Both the position numbers and the translations under genes were made by a program. Below the pieces are notes generated by a model. It was not told the DNA's origin and searched no databases. It was given only the letters and a program-made list of their open reading frames with translations. Below, in pieces: positions 36,526 through 45,074 of a stretch of DNA of 64,000 nucleotides. Numbering within the stretch: position 1 is the first letter of the stretch; the number at the start of each line of letters is the position of its first letter. Source of the DNA: Rhodococcus sp. WMMA185 (GTDB lineage Bacteria > Actinomycetota > Actinomycetes > Mycobacteriales > Mycobacteriaceae); the NCBI RefSeq assembly GCF_001767395.1, contig NZ_CP017014.1, positions 620,001-684,000 of the forward strand. Reading direction: 5' to 3'.

Positions 36526-37662
36526 CTATCGCGGAGCTGAGGGGACGGGCGCCGGCGCTGGTGCGCCCAGCCCCGGGGAGCTGGGCGCGGGTTCGGGCGG
36601 CGGGCAGAAGATCAGGCATGGCAACTGGGGCAGTCCGGGGATCCCCGGCAGCCTGGGATCGGCAGGCACAGGTAAGGGCATGTCGGGGGCGGGAGACTCT
36701 GGAGTGGGGGTCGTGTCGAGATCGTCGGCCGGATCCGATTCGTCTCCGGCAGTGTCGGCGAGCTGGCTGGGTGGCCGGGGGGTTGAACCCGCGAGCTGGC
36801 CAGGCGTGGGGATTTCGCCCCTCTTGTAGGCGTTCGACCAGGTGATGACGTCTGACACGTAGGCGGCCGAGTTGTTGTAGCGGAGCACCGCAGCAGCCTC
36901 TTGATGCGGATCGCTGAGGTCAATGCCGCCCGAGCACAGGTACCGGCCTGCCGCGAGCGAAGAGTCGAATACGTTGTTGGGATCGGCCACGCCATCGGCG
37001 TTGCCGTCCGAAGCGTACTTGGCCCACGTGGATGGAATGAACTGCATCGGCCCGACGGCGCGATCATGCACCGAATCGCCGTCCATGGCACCACCATCGG
37101 TGTCGCGGATGACCATGTTTCCGGCAACTCGTCCGTCGAGAAGAGGACCGAGGATCGGGGTGAGCGTGGTTCCGATGGAGTCGGTTCGCCCGCCGCCCGC
37201 GTGGCCCGATTCGATGCGTCCTATGCCCGCGAGAAGGTGCCAGGGAAGGCCGCATCTCGGAGTCTCTGCCATCATCACGAGTTCGGCGGCCCGGTAGGCG
37301 TTGAGTTCGATCTCGGGTATCCCGAGCGCGCTCAGGATCACGGGTGCGGCGATGAGCCCCGAGCTGAACCGTGAGGTGGCCGAGACAGCGCTTGTCGCGA
37401 GTGGCTCCGGGGGTGGAGGTGCCGCGCGCTGCGACCGAACGACTCGCGGTTCCGGTGGCAGCAGTCTCGACGACGCGATGTTTGTGATCTGTCTTGCGGT
37501 GGCGAGCGCGGCCGGCGTGATGGCGCCGCTCCCCGACGGGGAGCTTGCGAAGACCGGGCTCGCCGCCGAGCCGTAGATCGAGGAACCGCCGGATGAAGAA
37601 CCGAGAGTGGCAACCGCGCCCACCGCGAGGGCAGACATCAACAACGGTCCACGAATCCGCAC
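36526..37662 (-). CDS. Exported lytic-transglycosylase-like protein, paralogue
   Basis: About 378 aa. The signal peptide is VRIRGPLLMSALAVGAVATLGSSS-like. A variable linker leads to an SLT-like domain with WHLLAGIGRIESGHAGGG (likely catalytic E in GRIESGHA), GPMQFIPSTWAKYASDGNADGVADPNNVFDSSL and a matching YNNSAAYVSDVITW end. The C-terminal 90 residues are proline-rich and acidic, suited to spanning or binding the wall. GTG 37662 is chosen because GGGGGGTGG lies upstream; GTG 37701 is an alternative. Both paralogues are in tandem. Confidence 0.87.
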   Translation of the reverse strand: MRIRGPLLMSALAVGAVATLGSSSGGSSIYGSAASPVFASSPSGSGAITPAALATARQITNIASSRLLPPEPRVVRSQRAAPPPPEPLATSAVSATSRFSSGLIAAPVILSALGIPEIELNAYRAAELVMMAETPRCGLPWHLLAGIGRIESGHAGGGRTDSIGTTLTPILGPLLDGRVAGNMVIRDTDGGAMDGDSVHDRAVGPMQFIPSTWAKYASDGNADGVADPNNVFDSSLAAGRYLCSGGIDLSDPHQEAAAVLRYNNSAAYVSDVITWSNAYKRGEIPTPGQLAGSTPRPPSQLADTAGDESDPADDLDTTPTPESPAPDMPLPVPADPRLPGIPGLPQLPCLIFCPPPEPAPSSPGLGAPAPAPVPSAPR

Positions 37663-37776
37663 TCGACCACCCCCCGCGGCGCTCTTCGCCGCATACGTCA
37701 CACATTCGAGAAGATGTGGGTGACGTTACCTATCCGTGATTGCCGCTGCCGAAGTTTTGCTGGACTCCGCTCAGGC

Positions 37777-38298
37777 TCATTGGCGCCTGGTGCGGACGTC
37801 GTTCTCGTCGGCCAGCAAAACTCTGATCTCGTCGAGTTCGCGCCGCAGATAGTCGCGGGTGGCGACCTCGCCGACCGCGATGCGCAGGGCAGCGAGTTCG
37901 CGCGCGAGGAACTCGGTGTCCGCTTTCGTCTGCTCGGCTCGCGAGCGGTCTTCCTCCAGGGATACGCGGTCGCGGTTTTCCTGTCGGTTCTGGGCCAGAA
38001 GAATCAACGGGGCCGCATAGGCGGCCTGGGTGGAGAAGGCCAGATTCAGAAGGATGAACGGGTACGGATCCCACTGCAGCCGGACCGCAAAGACGTTGAT
38101 GGCCACCCACACGGCGACGACGATCGTCTGGATCATCAGGTAGCGACCGGTGCCGAGGAATCGAGCGAAGTTCTCGCTGATCCGACCAACTGTCTCCACG
38201 TCGTAGGTCAGTCGGAAGCGACGGGTTCCCCGGGGGGTGTCGAGGCGCTGCCGATCGGCGAGACTTCGGGCCGCAGCGCGGGATGCCTTCTCGGTCAT
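37777..38298 (-). CDS. DUF1003 membrane protein
   Basis: 173 aa. Two membrane helices (IQTIVVAVWVAINVFA, PFILLNLAFSTQAAYAAPLILLA) are followed by a conserved QNRQENRDR segment and a coiled-coil tail rich in E and R. This is the DUF1003 pattern; the function is unknown. It often lies next to MgtE-like genes; here the ATG overlaps the stop of the MgtE-like gene (ATGA). Confidence 0.9.
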   Translation of the reverse strand: MTEKASRAAARSLADRQRLDTPRGTRRFRLTYDVETVGRISENFARFLGTGRYLMIQTIVVAVWVAINVFAVRLQWDPYPFILLNLAFSTQAAYAAPLILLAQNRQENRDRVSLEEDRSRAEQTKADTEFLARELAALRIAVGEVATRDYLRRELDEIRVLLADENDVRTRRQ

Positions 38299-39566
38299 AG
38301 GTCGATTTCCTCTTCTCGCCAGTCCTCGGGAAGGAGATGGTCCAGGACGTCATCGACCGTGACCGCGCCGATGAGATGGTTCTCGTCGTCGACGACCGGA
38401 CCGCACACCAGGTTGTAGGTGGCGAAGTACCGGGTCACGGCCGTGAGCGAGTCGTCCGGTGCGAGTCGGGGCAAGGCGGTGTCAAGGATTCCGCCGACCA
38501 GGCTCGCCGGCGGTTCACGCAGCAATTTCTGCAGGTGCACGCACCCAAGGTAGCGGCCGGTCGGGGTCGCGGTCGGTGGCCGGACGACAAAGACCATGCT
38601 GGCCAGCGCCGGGGTTTCGTCCGGGTTTCGGGCACGCGCCAGCGCCTCTGCCACGGTTGTCGAGGCGGTCAGCACAATCGGCTCGGGTGTCATCAGGCCA
38701 CCTGCCGTGTCGGGCGAGTGCTCGAGAAGCCTGCGGACCGGCTCGGAGTCCTGCGGGTCCATCAACTGCAACAGTGACTCGGCCTCGGGTTCGGGTAGTT
38801 TGCCGAGGAGGTCGGCGGCATCGTCGGGGTCCATGGCCTCGAGGACGTCTGCGGCTCGCTCCACCCCGAGGCGCATGAGTAGATGGGTCTGGTCGTCGGC
38901 GGGAAGTTCCTGGACCACGTCGGCGAGCCGTTCATCGTCGAGGGCGACCGCGACTTCGTGCTTCCGCTTGTCGGGCAGTTCGCGCATCGCGTTGGCCACA
39001 TCGGCCGGGCGCATCCCCTCGTACTGCAGTAACAGGGCCGCGACGCCCTGCCCCGGCATGGCCAGATCAGTTTGAGTGAGCCCCTGGACGTGCTGCCAGT
39101 CCACGATGTGTATCTGCGCCCGCCTGCCGAGGCGTCCCCGATGTCTGCGCACGGCAACTTTCGAGACGACCCAGTCACGGCTTCGGGTGAGTTCGATACC
39201 CAGATCGACCACGATGGCCTCGGCCCCGCTCAATTCCTCCAGTTCCGGGTCGTCAACCCGCACGCGGGAATCGAGCACCTGCGCGAGCGCGAGCACCTCG
39301 CCTGGGCGCTGAGTGAACCGTCGCAGACTGACGTTGCCCGTCATCAGCGTGACCGAGCCCGGTTCGATCGCGGTGACGCGCAACATCGGAACGAAGATGC
39401 GTTTGCGCGTGAACAATTCGATGACCAGCCCGAGTACCCGGGGTTGCTGACGGCCGACGCGAACGGTGAGCACTACGTCCCGTACCCGGCCGATCGACTC
39501 GCCGTCGGGGCCGAGCACCACCAGGCCGGCAAGCCTGGCTGCAAAAACCTTGTTCGCAGCTGCCAT
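38295..39566 (-). CDS. MgtE N-terminal/CBS domain protein without a channel domain
   Basis: About 423 aa. The N-terminal 190 residues look like two PRC-barrel-like segments (RLAGLVVLGPDGESIGRVRDVVLT). An MgtE_N superhelical domain (GVAALLLQYEGMRPADVANAMRELPD to DAADLLGKLPEPEAESLLQ) and a CBS pair (GGLMTPEPIVLTASTTVAEAL; GPVVDDENHLIGAVTVDDVLDHLLPED) follow. The C-terminal five-helix Mg2+ channel of MgtE is absent. It may therefore be a Mg2+ sensor rather than a transporter. ATG 39566 is chosen; it overlaps the DUF1003 gene. Confidence 0.9.
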   Translation of the reverse strand: MAAANKVFAARLAGLVVLGPDGESIGRVRDVVLTVRVGRQQPRVLGLVIELFTRKRIFVPMLRVTAIEPGSVTLMTGNVSLRRFTQRPGEVLALAQVLDSRVRVDDPELEELSGAEAIVVDLGIELTRSRDWVVSKVAVRRHRGRLGRRAQIHIVDWQHVQGLTQTDLAMPGQGVAALLLQYEGMRPADVANAMRELPDKRKHEVAVALDDERLADVVQELPADDQTHLLMRLGVERAADVLEAMDPDDAADLLGKLPEPEAESLLQLMDPQDSEPVRRLLEHSPDTAGGLMTPEPIVLTASTTVAEALARARNPDETPALASMVFVVRPPTATPTGRYLGCVHLQKLLREPPASLVGGILDTALPRLAPDDSLTAVTRYFATYNLVCGPVVDDENHLIGAVTVDDVLDHLLPEDWREEEIDL

Positions 39567-39637
39567 GATTGTCAGGCTAATTCCTTGGATGGTCTTTCCC
39601 GCAATCGAAACCCTGTGAAAACGTAAGGATGGTCGAC

Positions 39638-40600
39638 ATGAATTCTGTGTACCGTCCACGGCGATCGGTTCTCGCCGTTCCGGGCAGCAGCCGCAAGATG
39701 ATCGACAAGGCGAAGGGACTCCCCGCGGACGAGATCTTTCTCGATCTCGAGGACGCGGTGGCGCCGCTCGCCAAGCGGAAAGCCCGCACCGCGGTTGCCG
39801 AGGCCCTCGCCGAGGACGGATGGGGAGACCAGATCAGGGTTGTTCGGGTCAACGACTGGACCACGGAGTGGACGTACGCCGACGTCGTCGAGGTCGTCGG
39901 TCGCGCCGGTGCCCATCTCGATGCGATCCTCCTGCCAAAAGTGCCGGACGCCAGCCACGTTCAGGCGCTCGACCTGTTGTTGAGCCAACTCGAGAAGGCA
40001 AACGGACTCGAGGTCGGACGGATCGGTATCGAGCCCCAGATAGAAAATGCGATAGGGCTCACCAACATCGACGCGATCGCAACGGCAAGCGCGCGCGTGC
40101 AGACCTTGGTGTTCGGGCCGGCCGATTTCATGGCGAGTATCAACATGCGCACCCTTGTCGTCGGTGAGCAACCGGACGGGTACGACCGCGGTGATGCGTA
40201 CCACCACATCTTGATGACGATCCTGTTGGCTGCCCGCGCGCACGGAGTGCAGGCCATCGACGGTCCCTATCTTCAGATCCGCGACGTCGAGGCATTCCGG
40301 CGCTCCGCCAAACGCACCGCAGCACTCGGCTTCGATGGAAAGTGGGTGCTGCATCCCACTCAGATCGAGGCCGCCAACGAAGTGTTCAGCCCCCGTCAGG
40401 ACGACTACGACCGGGCTGAACTGATTCTGGACGCGTACGAGTTCCATACTTCCGAGGCCGGCGGCGGCCGCGGTGCGGTGATGCTCGGTGACGAGATGAT
40501 CGACGAGGCGAGTAGGAAGATGGCCCTCGTGATCTCCGCCAAGGGACGCGCTGCGGGTATGACGCGGACGACGGAATTCGTACCGACTGACGAGGGCTAG
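39638..40600 (+). CDS. HpcH/HpaI aldolase / CitE-type CoA-ester lyase
   Basis: About 320 aa, TIM-barrel enzyme of the CitE/malyl-CoA lyase family. PRRSVLAVPGSSRKMIDKA, DEIFLDLEDAVAPLAKRKAR, IEPQIENAIGLTNID and VFGPADFMASI carry the Mg2+ and CoA sites; the size and HPTQIEAANEVF end resemble malyl/methylmalyl-CoA lyases. The exact substrate is uncertain. ATG 39638 has AAGGA 8 bases upstream; ATG 39629 would lie right against it. Confidence 0.87.
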   Translation: MNSVYRPRRSVLAVPGSSRKMIDKAKGLPADEIFLDLEDAVAPLAKRKARTAVAEALAEDGWGDQIRVVRVNDWTTEWTYADVVEVVGRAGAHLDAILLPKVPDASHVQALDLLLSQLEKANGLEVGRIGIEPQIENAIGLTNIDAIATASARVQTLVFGPADFMASINMRTLVVGEQPDGYDRGDAYHHILMTILLAARAHGVQAIDGPYLQIRDVEAFRRSAKRTAALGFDGKWVLHPTQIEAANEVFSPRQDDYDRAELILDAYEFHTSEAGGGRGAVMLGDEMIDEASRKMALVISAKGRAAGMTRTTEFVPTDEG

Positions 40601-40665
40601 CGGCGGCAGGCAGAATGGTTACAGGATCGATCCTGGCAAGAATTACACGAGGAGATCAGGCTACG

Positions 40666-41157
40666 ATGACGAATCCACTCGGACAGTCCAGCGGGGCGCG
40701 GCGTGGGGCCCTGCCGGAACCCCCCACGGGCTGGCCCATCGGTTCGTACCCCACCTACGCGGAGGCGCAGCGCGCCGTCGATTATCTCTCCGATCAAGAG
40801 TTCTCGGTTGAGGACGTCACCATTGTAGGTGTGAACCTCATGCAAGTCGAGCGCGTCCTGGGGCGTCTCAGCTGGGCGAAAGTTATTGGTGGAGGCATTG
40901 TTTCGGGCGCATGGCTCGGCGTGTTCTTCGGTTTGTTGCTGGGCATCGTGACAGGCGGGTTCCTGGCGCCACTGGTAGTCGGCATCGTCGGCGGCATCAT
41001 TTTCGGGCTGATCTCCACCTCGATCCCGTACGCGGCAACGCGGGGGACTCGTGACTTCGCGTCCACGATGCAACTCGTCGCAGGACGTTACGACGTGCTG
41101 TGTCAGCCGAAGTCGGCGGAGAGGGCCCGGGACATGCTCGCCAGGCTGGCGTTGTGA
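40666..41157 (+). CDS. YflT-like (general stress protein 17M) membrane protein
   Basis: 163 aa. The N-terminal domain (GSYPTYAEAQRAVDYLSDQEFSVEDVTIVGVNL) is a small beta-alpha-beta fold of the YflT/GSP17M family. A glycine-rich double helix (VIGGGIVSGAWLGVFFGLLLGIVTGGFLAPLVVGIVGGIIFG) follows. It resembles Rv1234. A GAGGAG site precedes ATG 40666. A role in stress is inferred from family names only. Confidence 0.85.
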   Translation: MTNPLGQSSGARRGALPEPPTGWPIGSYPTYAEAQRAVDYLSDQEFSVEDVTIVGVNLMQVERVLGRLSWAKVIGGGIVSGAWLGVFFGLLLGIVTGGFLAPLVVGIVGGIIFGLISTSIPYAATRGTRDFASTMQLVAGRYDVLCQPKSAERARDMLARLAL

Positions 41158-41195
41158 TCTGCAGCGCTACGAGTGCTGTGATCTGCAGCACTACG
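41153..41195. repeat. Imperfect 19-bp direct repeat
   Basis: TGTGATCTGCAGCGCTACG and TGTGATCTGCAGCACTACG (one mismatch) are 24 bases apart, centred on the stop codons of the YflT-like gene and the convergent MFS gene. Confidence 0.75.
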
Positions 41196-42702
41196 GGGTA
41201 GTTCGCTGTTCGCCTGCCGGGGTCGTGTTCGCGCCGCCGAGACCGCCGACGGTGCCCCACTCGGCGGCGAGAGCGGTCGCGTGGACCTCGTCTTCTTCCT
41301 CGCCGGACGGCGTGCGGATCAGGCGGGTGCCGAAGAGTGGGAGTAGGCCGGCGAGTGCGGCCGCCGCCGCGCCGACGCCGAAAGCGATCACGTACGCGAA
41401 TTCGGTCGGGATATCGGTTCCGGGAAGGGTGATGCCGGCGAGGAGGGTCGCCAGCATGGCACTTGCGAACGAACTGCCCACGGATCGGGCGATGGAGTTG
41501 ATGCTGTTCGCGACGCCGGTGTCTTCCTGGGGAACCTCCGCGACCAGGAGCGACGGCAGTGCGGCGTAAGCCAGACTGATGTACGTGTTGACCAGCAGGA
41601 TTGCGGTGATCACCTCCCAGGTGCGGTCGTGGGCCGCGATGAACAGCGTGAAGCCGGCAACGCCGAGGACGCTCGCGGAGATGAGCACCATACGGGAACC
41701 GAAGCGGTGGATCAGTCTTCCGCTGAGGATCGACGCGATGACCCCGCTGACCGCACCCGGGAGCAGATACACGACCGCGGCCTCGAGTACCGTAGCCCCG
41801 AATCCGTATCCCGCGAGTTCGCGCGGGGTTTGCACGAAATACGAGCTGCCCAGAAACATCACGAACAGCGACATACCGACGAATAGTGCGGCAAGGTGGG
41901 TGACCAGCACCGGAGGGCTGGTGAGCAATCGGGGTGCGACGAGCGGATCGGTGGTTTTGCGTTCGTAGCGGAACCAGCCGATGAGAACCAGTATTCCGGC
42001 GAGGCCACTGCCGATCGTGACGGGCGAGAGCCAGCCCCAGCTGCCGCCTTCGGAAAGCGGCAGCAGAACGAGAACGAGGCCGAGGGCGAGGGCGAGGGCG
42101 CCGATCCAGTCGATGGAACCGGCGCCGCGGCGGGGACGTCGAGGAATGGCGAACCAGGCCAGCACGAGCCCGACAGCGGTGATGGCTGCGGAAAGCCAGA
42201 AGACCCGATGGAAGTCGGCTCCGCCGGAGACGAGCACTCCGGCAAGGACGATGCCGAAGCACCCTCCGAACCCGAGCGTGCCGGACAAGATTCCCATTGA
42301 CCCGGGCAGCTTCGCCGAGGGGAGTTCGTCACGCAGGACCGCGATGCTGATGGGGAACAGTGCGAAGGACACGCCCTGGAGGACGCGGGCGAAGATCAGC
42401 ACACCGACCGACGTCGAGAGCGCACCGATGACCGACCCCACGAGCACGACAGCGAGCACGCCGAGCAGCACCGGACGTTTGCCGCGTAGGTCCGCGAGGC
42501 GGCCCAGGACGGGTGTCGCGGTGGCGGCGGCGAGGAGATTCGCGGTGAGTAGCCAGCCCACTGCCGCCGGGCCGACTCCGAGCTGTGCTCCGATGGTCCC
42601 GACGATCGGTACCACCAGAGTCTGGAGAACAGCGACGATCATCACGACGAAGCACATGACCGGAAGAAGGCCTCTGGTTGCGGGTCTCGATCCGATGACC
42701 AA
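41191..42702 (-). CDS. MFS drug/proton antiporter (DHA2, 14-helix type)
   Basis: 503 aa with about 14 hydrophobic segments, of the EmrB/QacA subfamily. GRLADLRGKRPVLLG is the loop 2-3 motif and GILSGTLGFGGCFGIVLAGVLV the antiporter motif C. The C-terminus is acidic. TTG 42702 is preceded by a perfect AGGAGG at 5 bases spacing. Substrate unknown. It is divergent from the Sufu-domain gene. Confidence 0.9.
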   Translation of the reverse strand: MVIGSRPATRGLLPVMCFVVMIVAVLQTLVVPIVGTIGAQLGVGPAAVGWLLTANLLAAATATPVLGRLADLRGKRPVLLGVLAVVLVGSVIGALSTSVGVLIFARVLQGVSFALFPISIAVLRDELPSAKLPGSMGILSGTLGFGGCFGIVLAGVLVSGGADFHRVFWLSAAITAVGLVLAWFAIPRRPRRGAGSIDWIGALALALGLVLVLLPLSEGGSWGWLSPVTIGSGLAGILVLIGWFRYERKTTDPLVAPRLLTSPPVLVTHLAALFVGMSLFVMFLGSSYFVQTPRELAGYGFGATVLEAAVVYLLPGAVSGVIASILSGRLIHRFGSRMVLISASVLGVAGFTLFIAAHDRTWEVITAILLVNTYISLAYAALPSLLVAEVPQEDTGVANSINSIARSVGSSFASAMLATLLAGITLPGTDIPTEFAYVIAFGVGAAAAALAGLLPLFGTRLIRTPSGEEEDEVHATALAAEWGTVGGLGGANTTPAGEQRTTP

Positions 42703-42823
42703 CGAGTCCTCCTGCAGTGGTTCTGAACGTCGGTGAACTCATCACGGTACTGGGGCGGACCAACAAAGCACGGCCCGAGAGGCCCGAGAGGTGGATCAGG
42801 GTGTTCGGTGGTTTGATGGCCGG

Positions 42824-43411
42824 GTGACTGACAGTGTTGTGGCCTCCGTTCGCGCGCACCTGATCGAGCAGGTCGGAGGACCAGAACCGACGGAAGCGTC
42901 GGTGACGTTTCTGGGTGTAGAACCCCTCGGTGTGCTTCGGTTCGGCCCAGACGACGACGGGCTGGTGCGGTACGCGACTGTGGGCTGTTCCCGGCACCCG
43001 ATGGGCGACCCGGGCGAGCTGATGGCCGACCCGGTGCGAGGACCGCGCGCCGAGCTCGTCCTCACGCTGCGCGGGGGCACCGGGGTGGCCTCGGGTGTCG
43101 CGCGCACGCTGGCGATCCTGGCGGCTGCGCCGTCGGTGGAAGGCGTCGTGCTTGTCGAGGATGCGCTGCTCGATCTGGGGGAGCCCTTGTGGAAGGACGC
43201 ACCATTCACCGCGGTCTTGCTCGGGGGGTCGGCGGTCGCAGACCTCTCTCTGCCGGAGCCGGCCGAGGCGGTGCGATTCCTCGCCGTCACACCGCTGACC
43301 GGAAACGAGGCGGCGTGGGTGCGACTGCGCGGTGCGGATGCGCTGCGCGAGGCGTGGACGGAGGCCGGTATCGACGTGTGCGACCCGAATCGCGCTGCCG
43401 CCTCGTTCTGA
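42824..43411 (+). CDS. Suppressor-of-fused (Sufu) domain protein
   Basis: About 195 aa spanning a single Sufu-type domain: VTFLGVEPLGVLRFGPDDDGLVRYATVGCSRHPM, RAELVLTLRGG, and EAVRFLAVTPLTGNEAAWVRLRGADAL near the end. In bacteria this domain appears in free-standing proteins and as immunity proteins of toxin systems. No toxin gene is adjacent, so a specific role is not supported. GTG 42824 follows GATGGCCGGG weakly. Confidence 0.85.
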   Translation: MTDSVVASVRAHLIEQVGGPEPTEASVTFLGVEPLGVLRFGPDDDGLVRYATVGCSRHPMGDPGELMADPVRGPRAELVLTLRGGTGVASGVARTLAILAAAPSVEGVVLVEDALLDLGEPLWKDAPFTAVLLGGSAVADLSLPEPAEAVRFLAVTPLTGNEAAWVRLRGADALREAWTEAGIDVCDPNRAAASF

Positions 43412-43491
43412 GGGCGCGGCAACAACGCGACACGCCGAAGTTCCAAGGGCGAGCGCTCGGACCGGCGCTCGGCAACTGAGAGACTGGACCG

Positions 43492-44346
43492 GTGCTGATC
43501 GATCTCCACACCCATTCGACGGCCTCCGACGGAACGGACAGCCCTGAGGATCTGGTGCGTGCTGCCGAAGCGGCGGGCCTGGACGTGATGGCGCTCACCG
43601 ATCACGACACCACCGCAGGCTGGTCGGAAGCGGTCGCCGCGCTGCCCACCGGGCTCACATTGGTCCGGGGGATGGAAATGTCCTGCGAAGGCCGGGGAGA
43701 AGACGGGCGCCCCGTCGCGGTGCATCTGCTTGCCTACCTGTTCGACCCGGCCCACGCGGCGTTCGCCAGGGAACGGGAACGGCTGCGCAACGAGCGGATC
43801 GTCAGGATTCGGGCCATGGCCGAACGGATGATGAAGGACGGTCTTCCGATCGACGCCGACGAGGTACTTGCCGAGGCTGGACCTGCCGTCGGCCGTCCAC
43901 ACCTGGCCATGGCGCTGATGCGCGCCGGGGTAGTCAGCAGCGTCGGCGAGGCTTTCGTCGACCTGCTGGCGCCGGGTGGTCGGTACTTCGTCGAAAAGTC
44001 GGACACACCCCTCGACGAGGCGGTGCAGCTCGTGGCCGGGGCAGGGGGAGTGAGCGTCCTGGCCCACGGACGCGCGCGCATGAGGGGGCGATTGGTATCG
44101 CTCGAGCACATCCGTGATCTGGCCGGTGCAGGTCTGCACGGGCTCGAAGTGCACCACCCCGACCATTCGGAGTCCGACATGCGGCTTCTGCAGGAACTAG
44201 CAGGAGAACTCGGCCTGGTCGTCACCGGTTCCTCGGACTATCACGGGGCGAACAAGGGGGCAAGGCTGGGTGAATTCTCGACGAGTGCCGAAGAATTCGA
44301 CAAGCTCGTATCGAAAGCATCAGGAGTGCAGGTGATTTCGGCATGA
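43492..44346 (+). CDS. PHP-domain phosphoesterase (RNase AM/TrpH-type)
   Basis: 284 aa. H6 and H8 (DLHTHSTASDGT), DHD in ALTDHDTT, the E in RGMEMSCEG, HLLAYLFD, and later VHHPDHSESDM and GSSDYHG supply the trinuclear metal site. The enzyme class removes 3'-phosphate from nucleoside 3',5'-bisphosphates or degrades short RNA. GTG 43492 is the start. The stop overlaps the next gene (ATGA). Confidence 0.9.
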   Translation: MLIDLHTHSTASDGTDSPEDLVRAAEAAGLDVMALTDHDTTAGWSEAVAALPTGLTLVRGMEMSCEGRGEDGRPVAVHLLAYLFDPAHAAFARERERLRNERIVRIRAMAERMMKDGLPIDADEVLAEAGPAVGRPHLAMALMRAGVVSSVGEAFVDLLAPGGRYFVEKSDTPLDEAVQLVAGAGGVSVLAHGRARMRGRLVSLEHIRDLAGAGLHGLEVHHPDHSESDMRLLQELAGELGLVVTGSSDYHGANKGARLGEFSTSAEEFDKLVSKASGVQVISA

Positions 44347-44699
44347 GTGCACACCAGTCCGAAGGGCCCTACGCCTCCGGCGGGTACGGCGACTACGGCC
44401 CGGCCGCCCAGCCTCGACGCAGCTCGCTCGTGGTCCGGGCGATGCGGGCGTTCAGCGGAGCCGTCGCGGCCGGAGTCGTGCTGCTGCTTCTCATCGTAAT
44501 CGCTTCCGCCTATGTCAGCGGCGAGAGGGGTGTGCCGGGTCCGGGAGCCGCATCCGCGGCGGCGCACCTCGTCGCCGCTGTTTTATCGATTGTTGCCCAG
44601 CGGATTGCGGATCGTCGCGAAGGAATGGTGGCGGTGACGGCGTCCACGACCGTCTTCGCGATCGCGGCTCTTCTCCTCTACACACAGTGGTGGGGTTGA
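44343..44699 (+). CDS. Small membrane protein
   Basis: 118 aa with a Gly/Tyr-rich polar N-terminus and three helices (AVAAGVVLLLLIVIASAYVS; AAHLVAAVLSIVAQRIA; VFAIAALLLYTQWWG). The ATG overlaps the PHP gene stop. Actinobacterial conserved hypothetical; function unknown. Confidence 0.78.
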   Translation: MSAHQSEGPYASGGYGDYGPAAQPRRSSLVVRAMRAFSGAVAAGVVLLLLIVIASAYVSGERGVPGPGAASAAAHLVAAVLSIVAQRIADRREGMVAVTASTTVFAIAALLLYTQWWG

Positions 44700-45074
44700 C
44701 GCCTGTCCGGGCCTGGAAGCGAAACCGGTTGGCGCAGTGACCACCGGGAATCGGTTTCCATGGGTGAAGTGGCCGAAAATGTGACACTCTCCACTTCCCG
44801 GGAAATTTGATTGCGCGTTGCCACTCATGCCAAACTTGTCATACTCCGACGTCGGCGCCACCGCCCTTCGGCGGGGATTATGGCAGTGTTGCCAGGGCTC
44901 ACCCGCCCGGTGCCATGACGCTCTCGGAAATTTTGCGCCGTTCGTGATCGCGCATTCTGGAAGCGTCATCATCAGTTGTCGTTCGTGTATTGATCACGTG
45001 GTTCGGTGATATCCACGTGGTTACTACTCAGTAACCCGGCCCCGAGTGAGCCTTGACTTAGCAGGAGTGCCATC
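44700..45074 (+). other. Intergenic region upstream of malic enzyme
   Basis: 375 bases without a believable gene (a 63-codon frame at 44818-45009 lacks a ribosome site or family resemblance). It holds a TTCCCGGGAA palindrome at 44795-44804, two direct CACGTGGTT copies at 44995-45003 and 45014-45022, and a GGTTACT-ACTC-AGTAACC inverted repeat at 45019-45036. The last is only 38 bases from the start codon. These are likely control sites for the malic enzyme gene. Confidence 0.6.
45019..45036. promoter_or_regulatory. Inverted repeat upstream of malic enzyme
   Basis: GGTTACT-ACTC-AGTAACC is a perfect 7-bp inverted repeat, overlapping a CACGTGGTT direct repeat, just before the malic enzyme gene. 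It could be an operator; the regulator is unknown. Confidence 0.45.

Noticed and set aside
44818..45009. 63-codon open frame upstream of malic enzyme
   Set aside because: No ribosome site, cysteine-rich odd composition and no family match. The stretch carries regulatory repeats instead.
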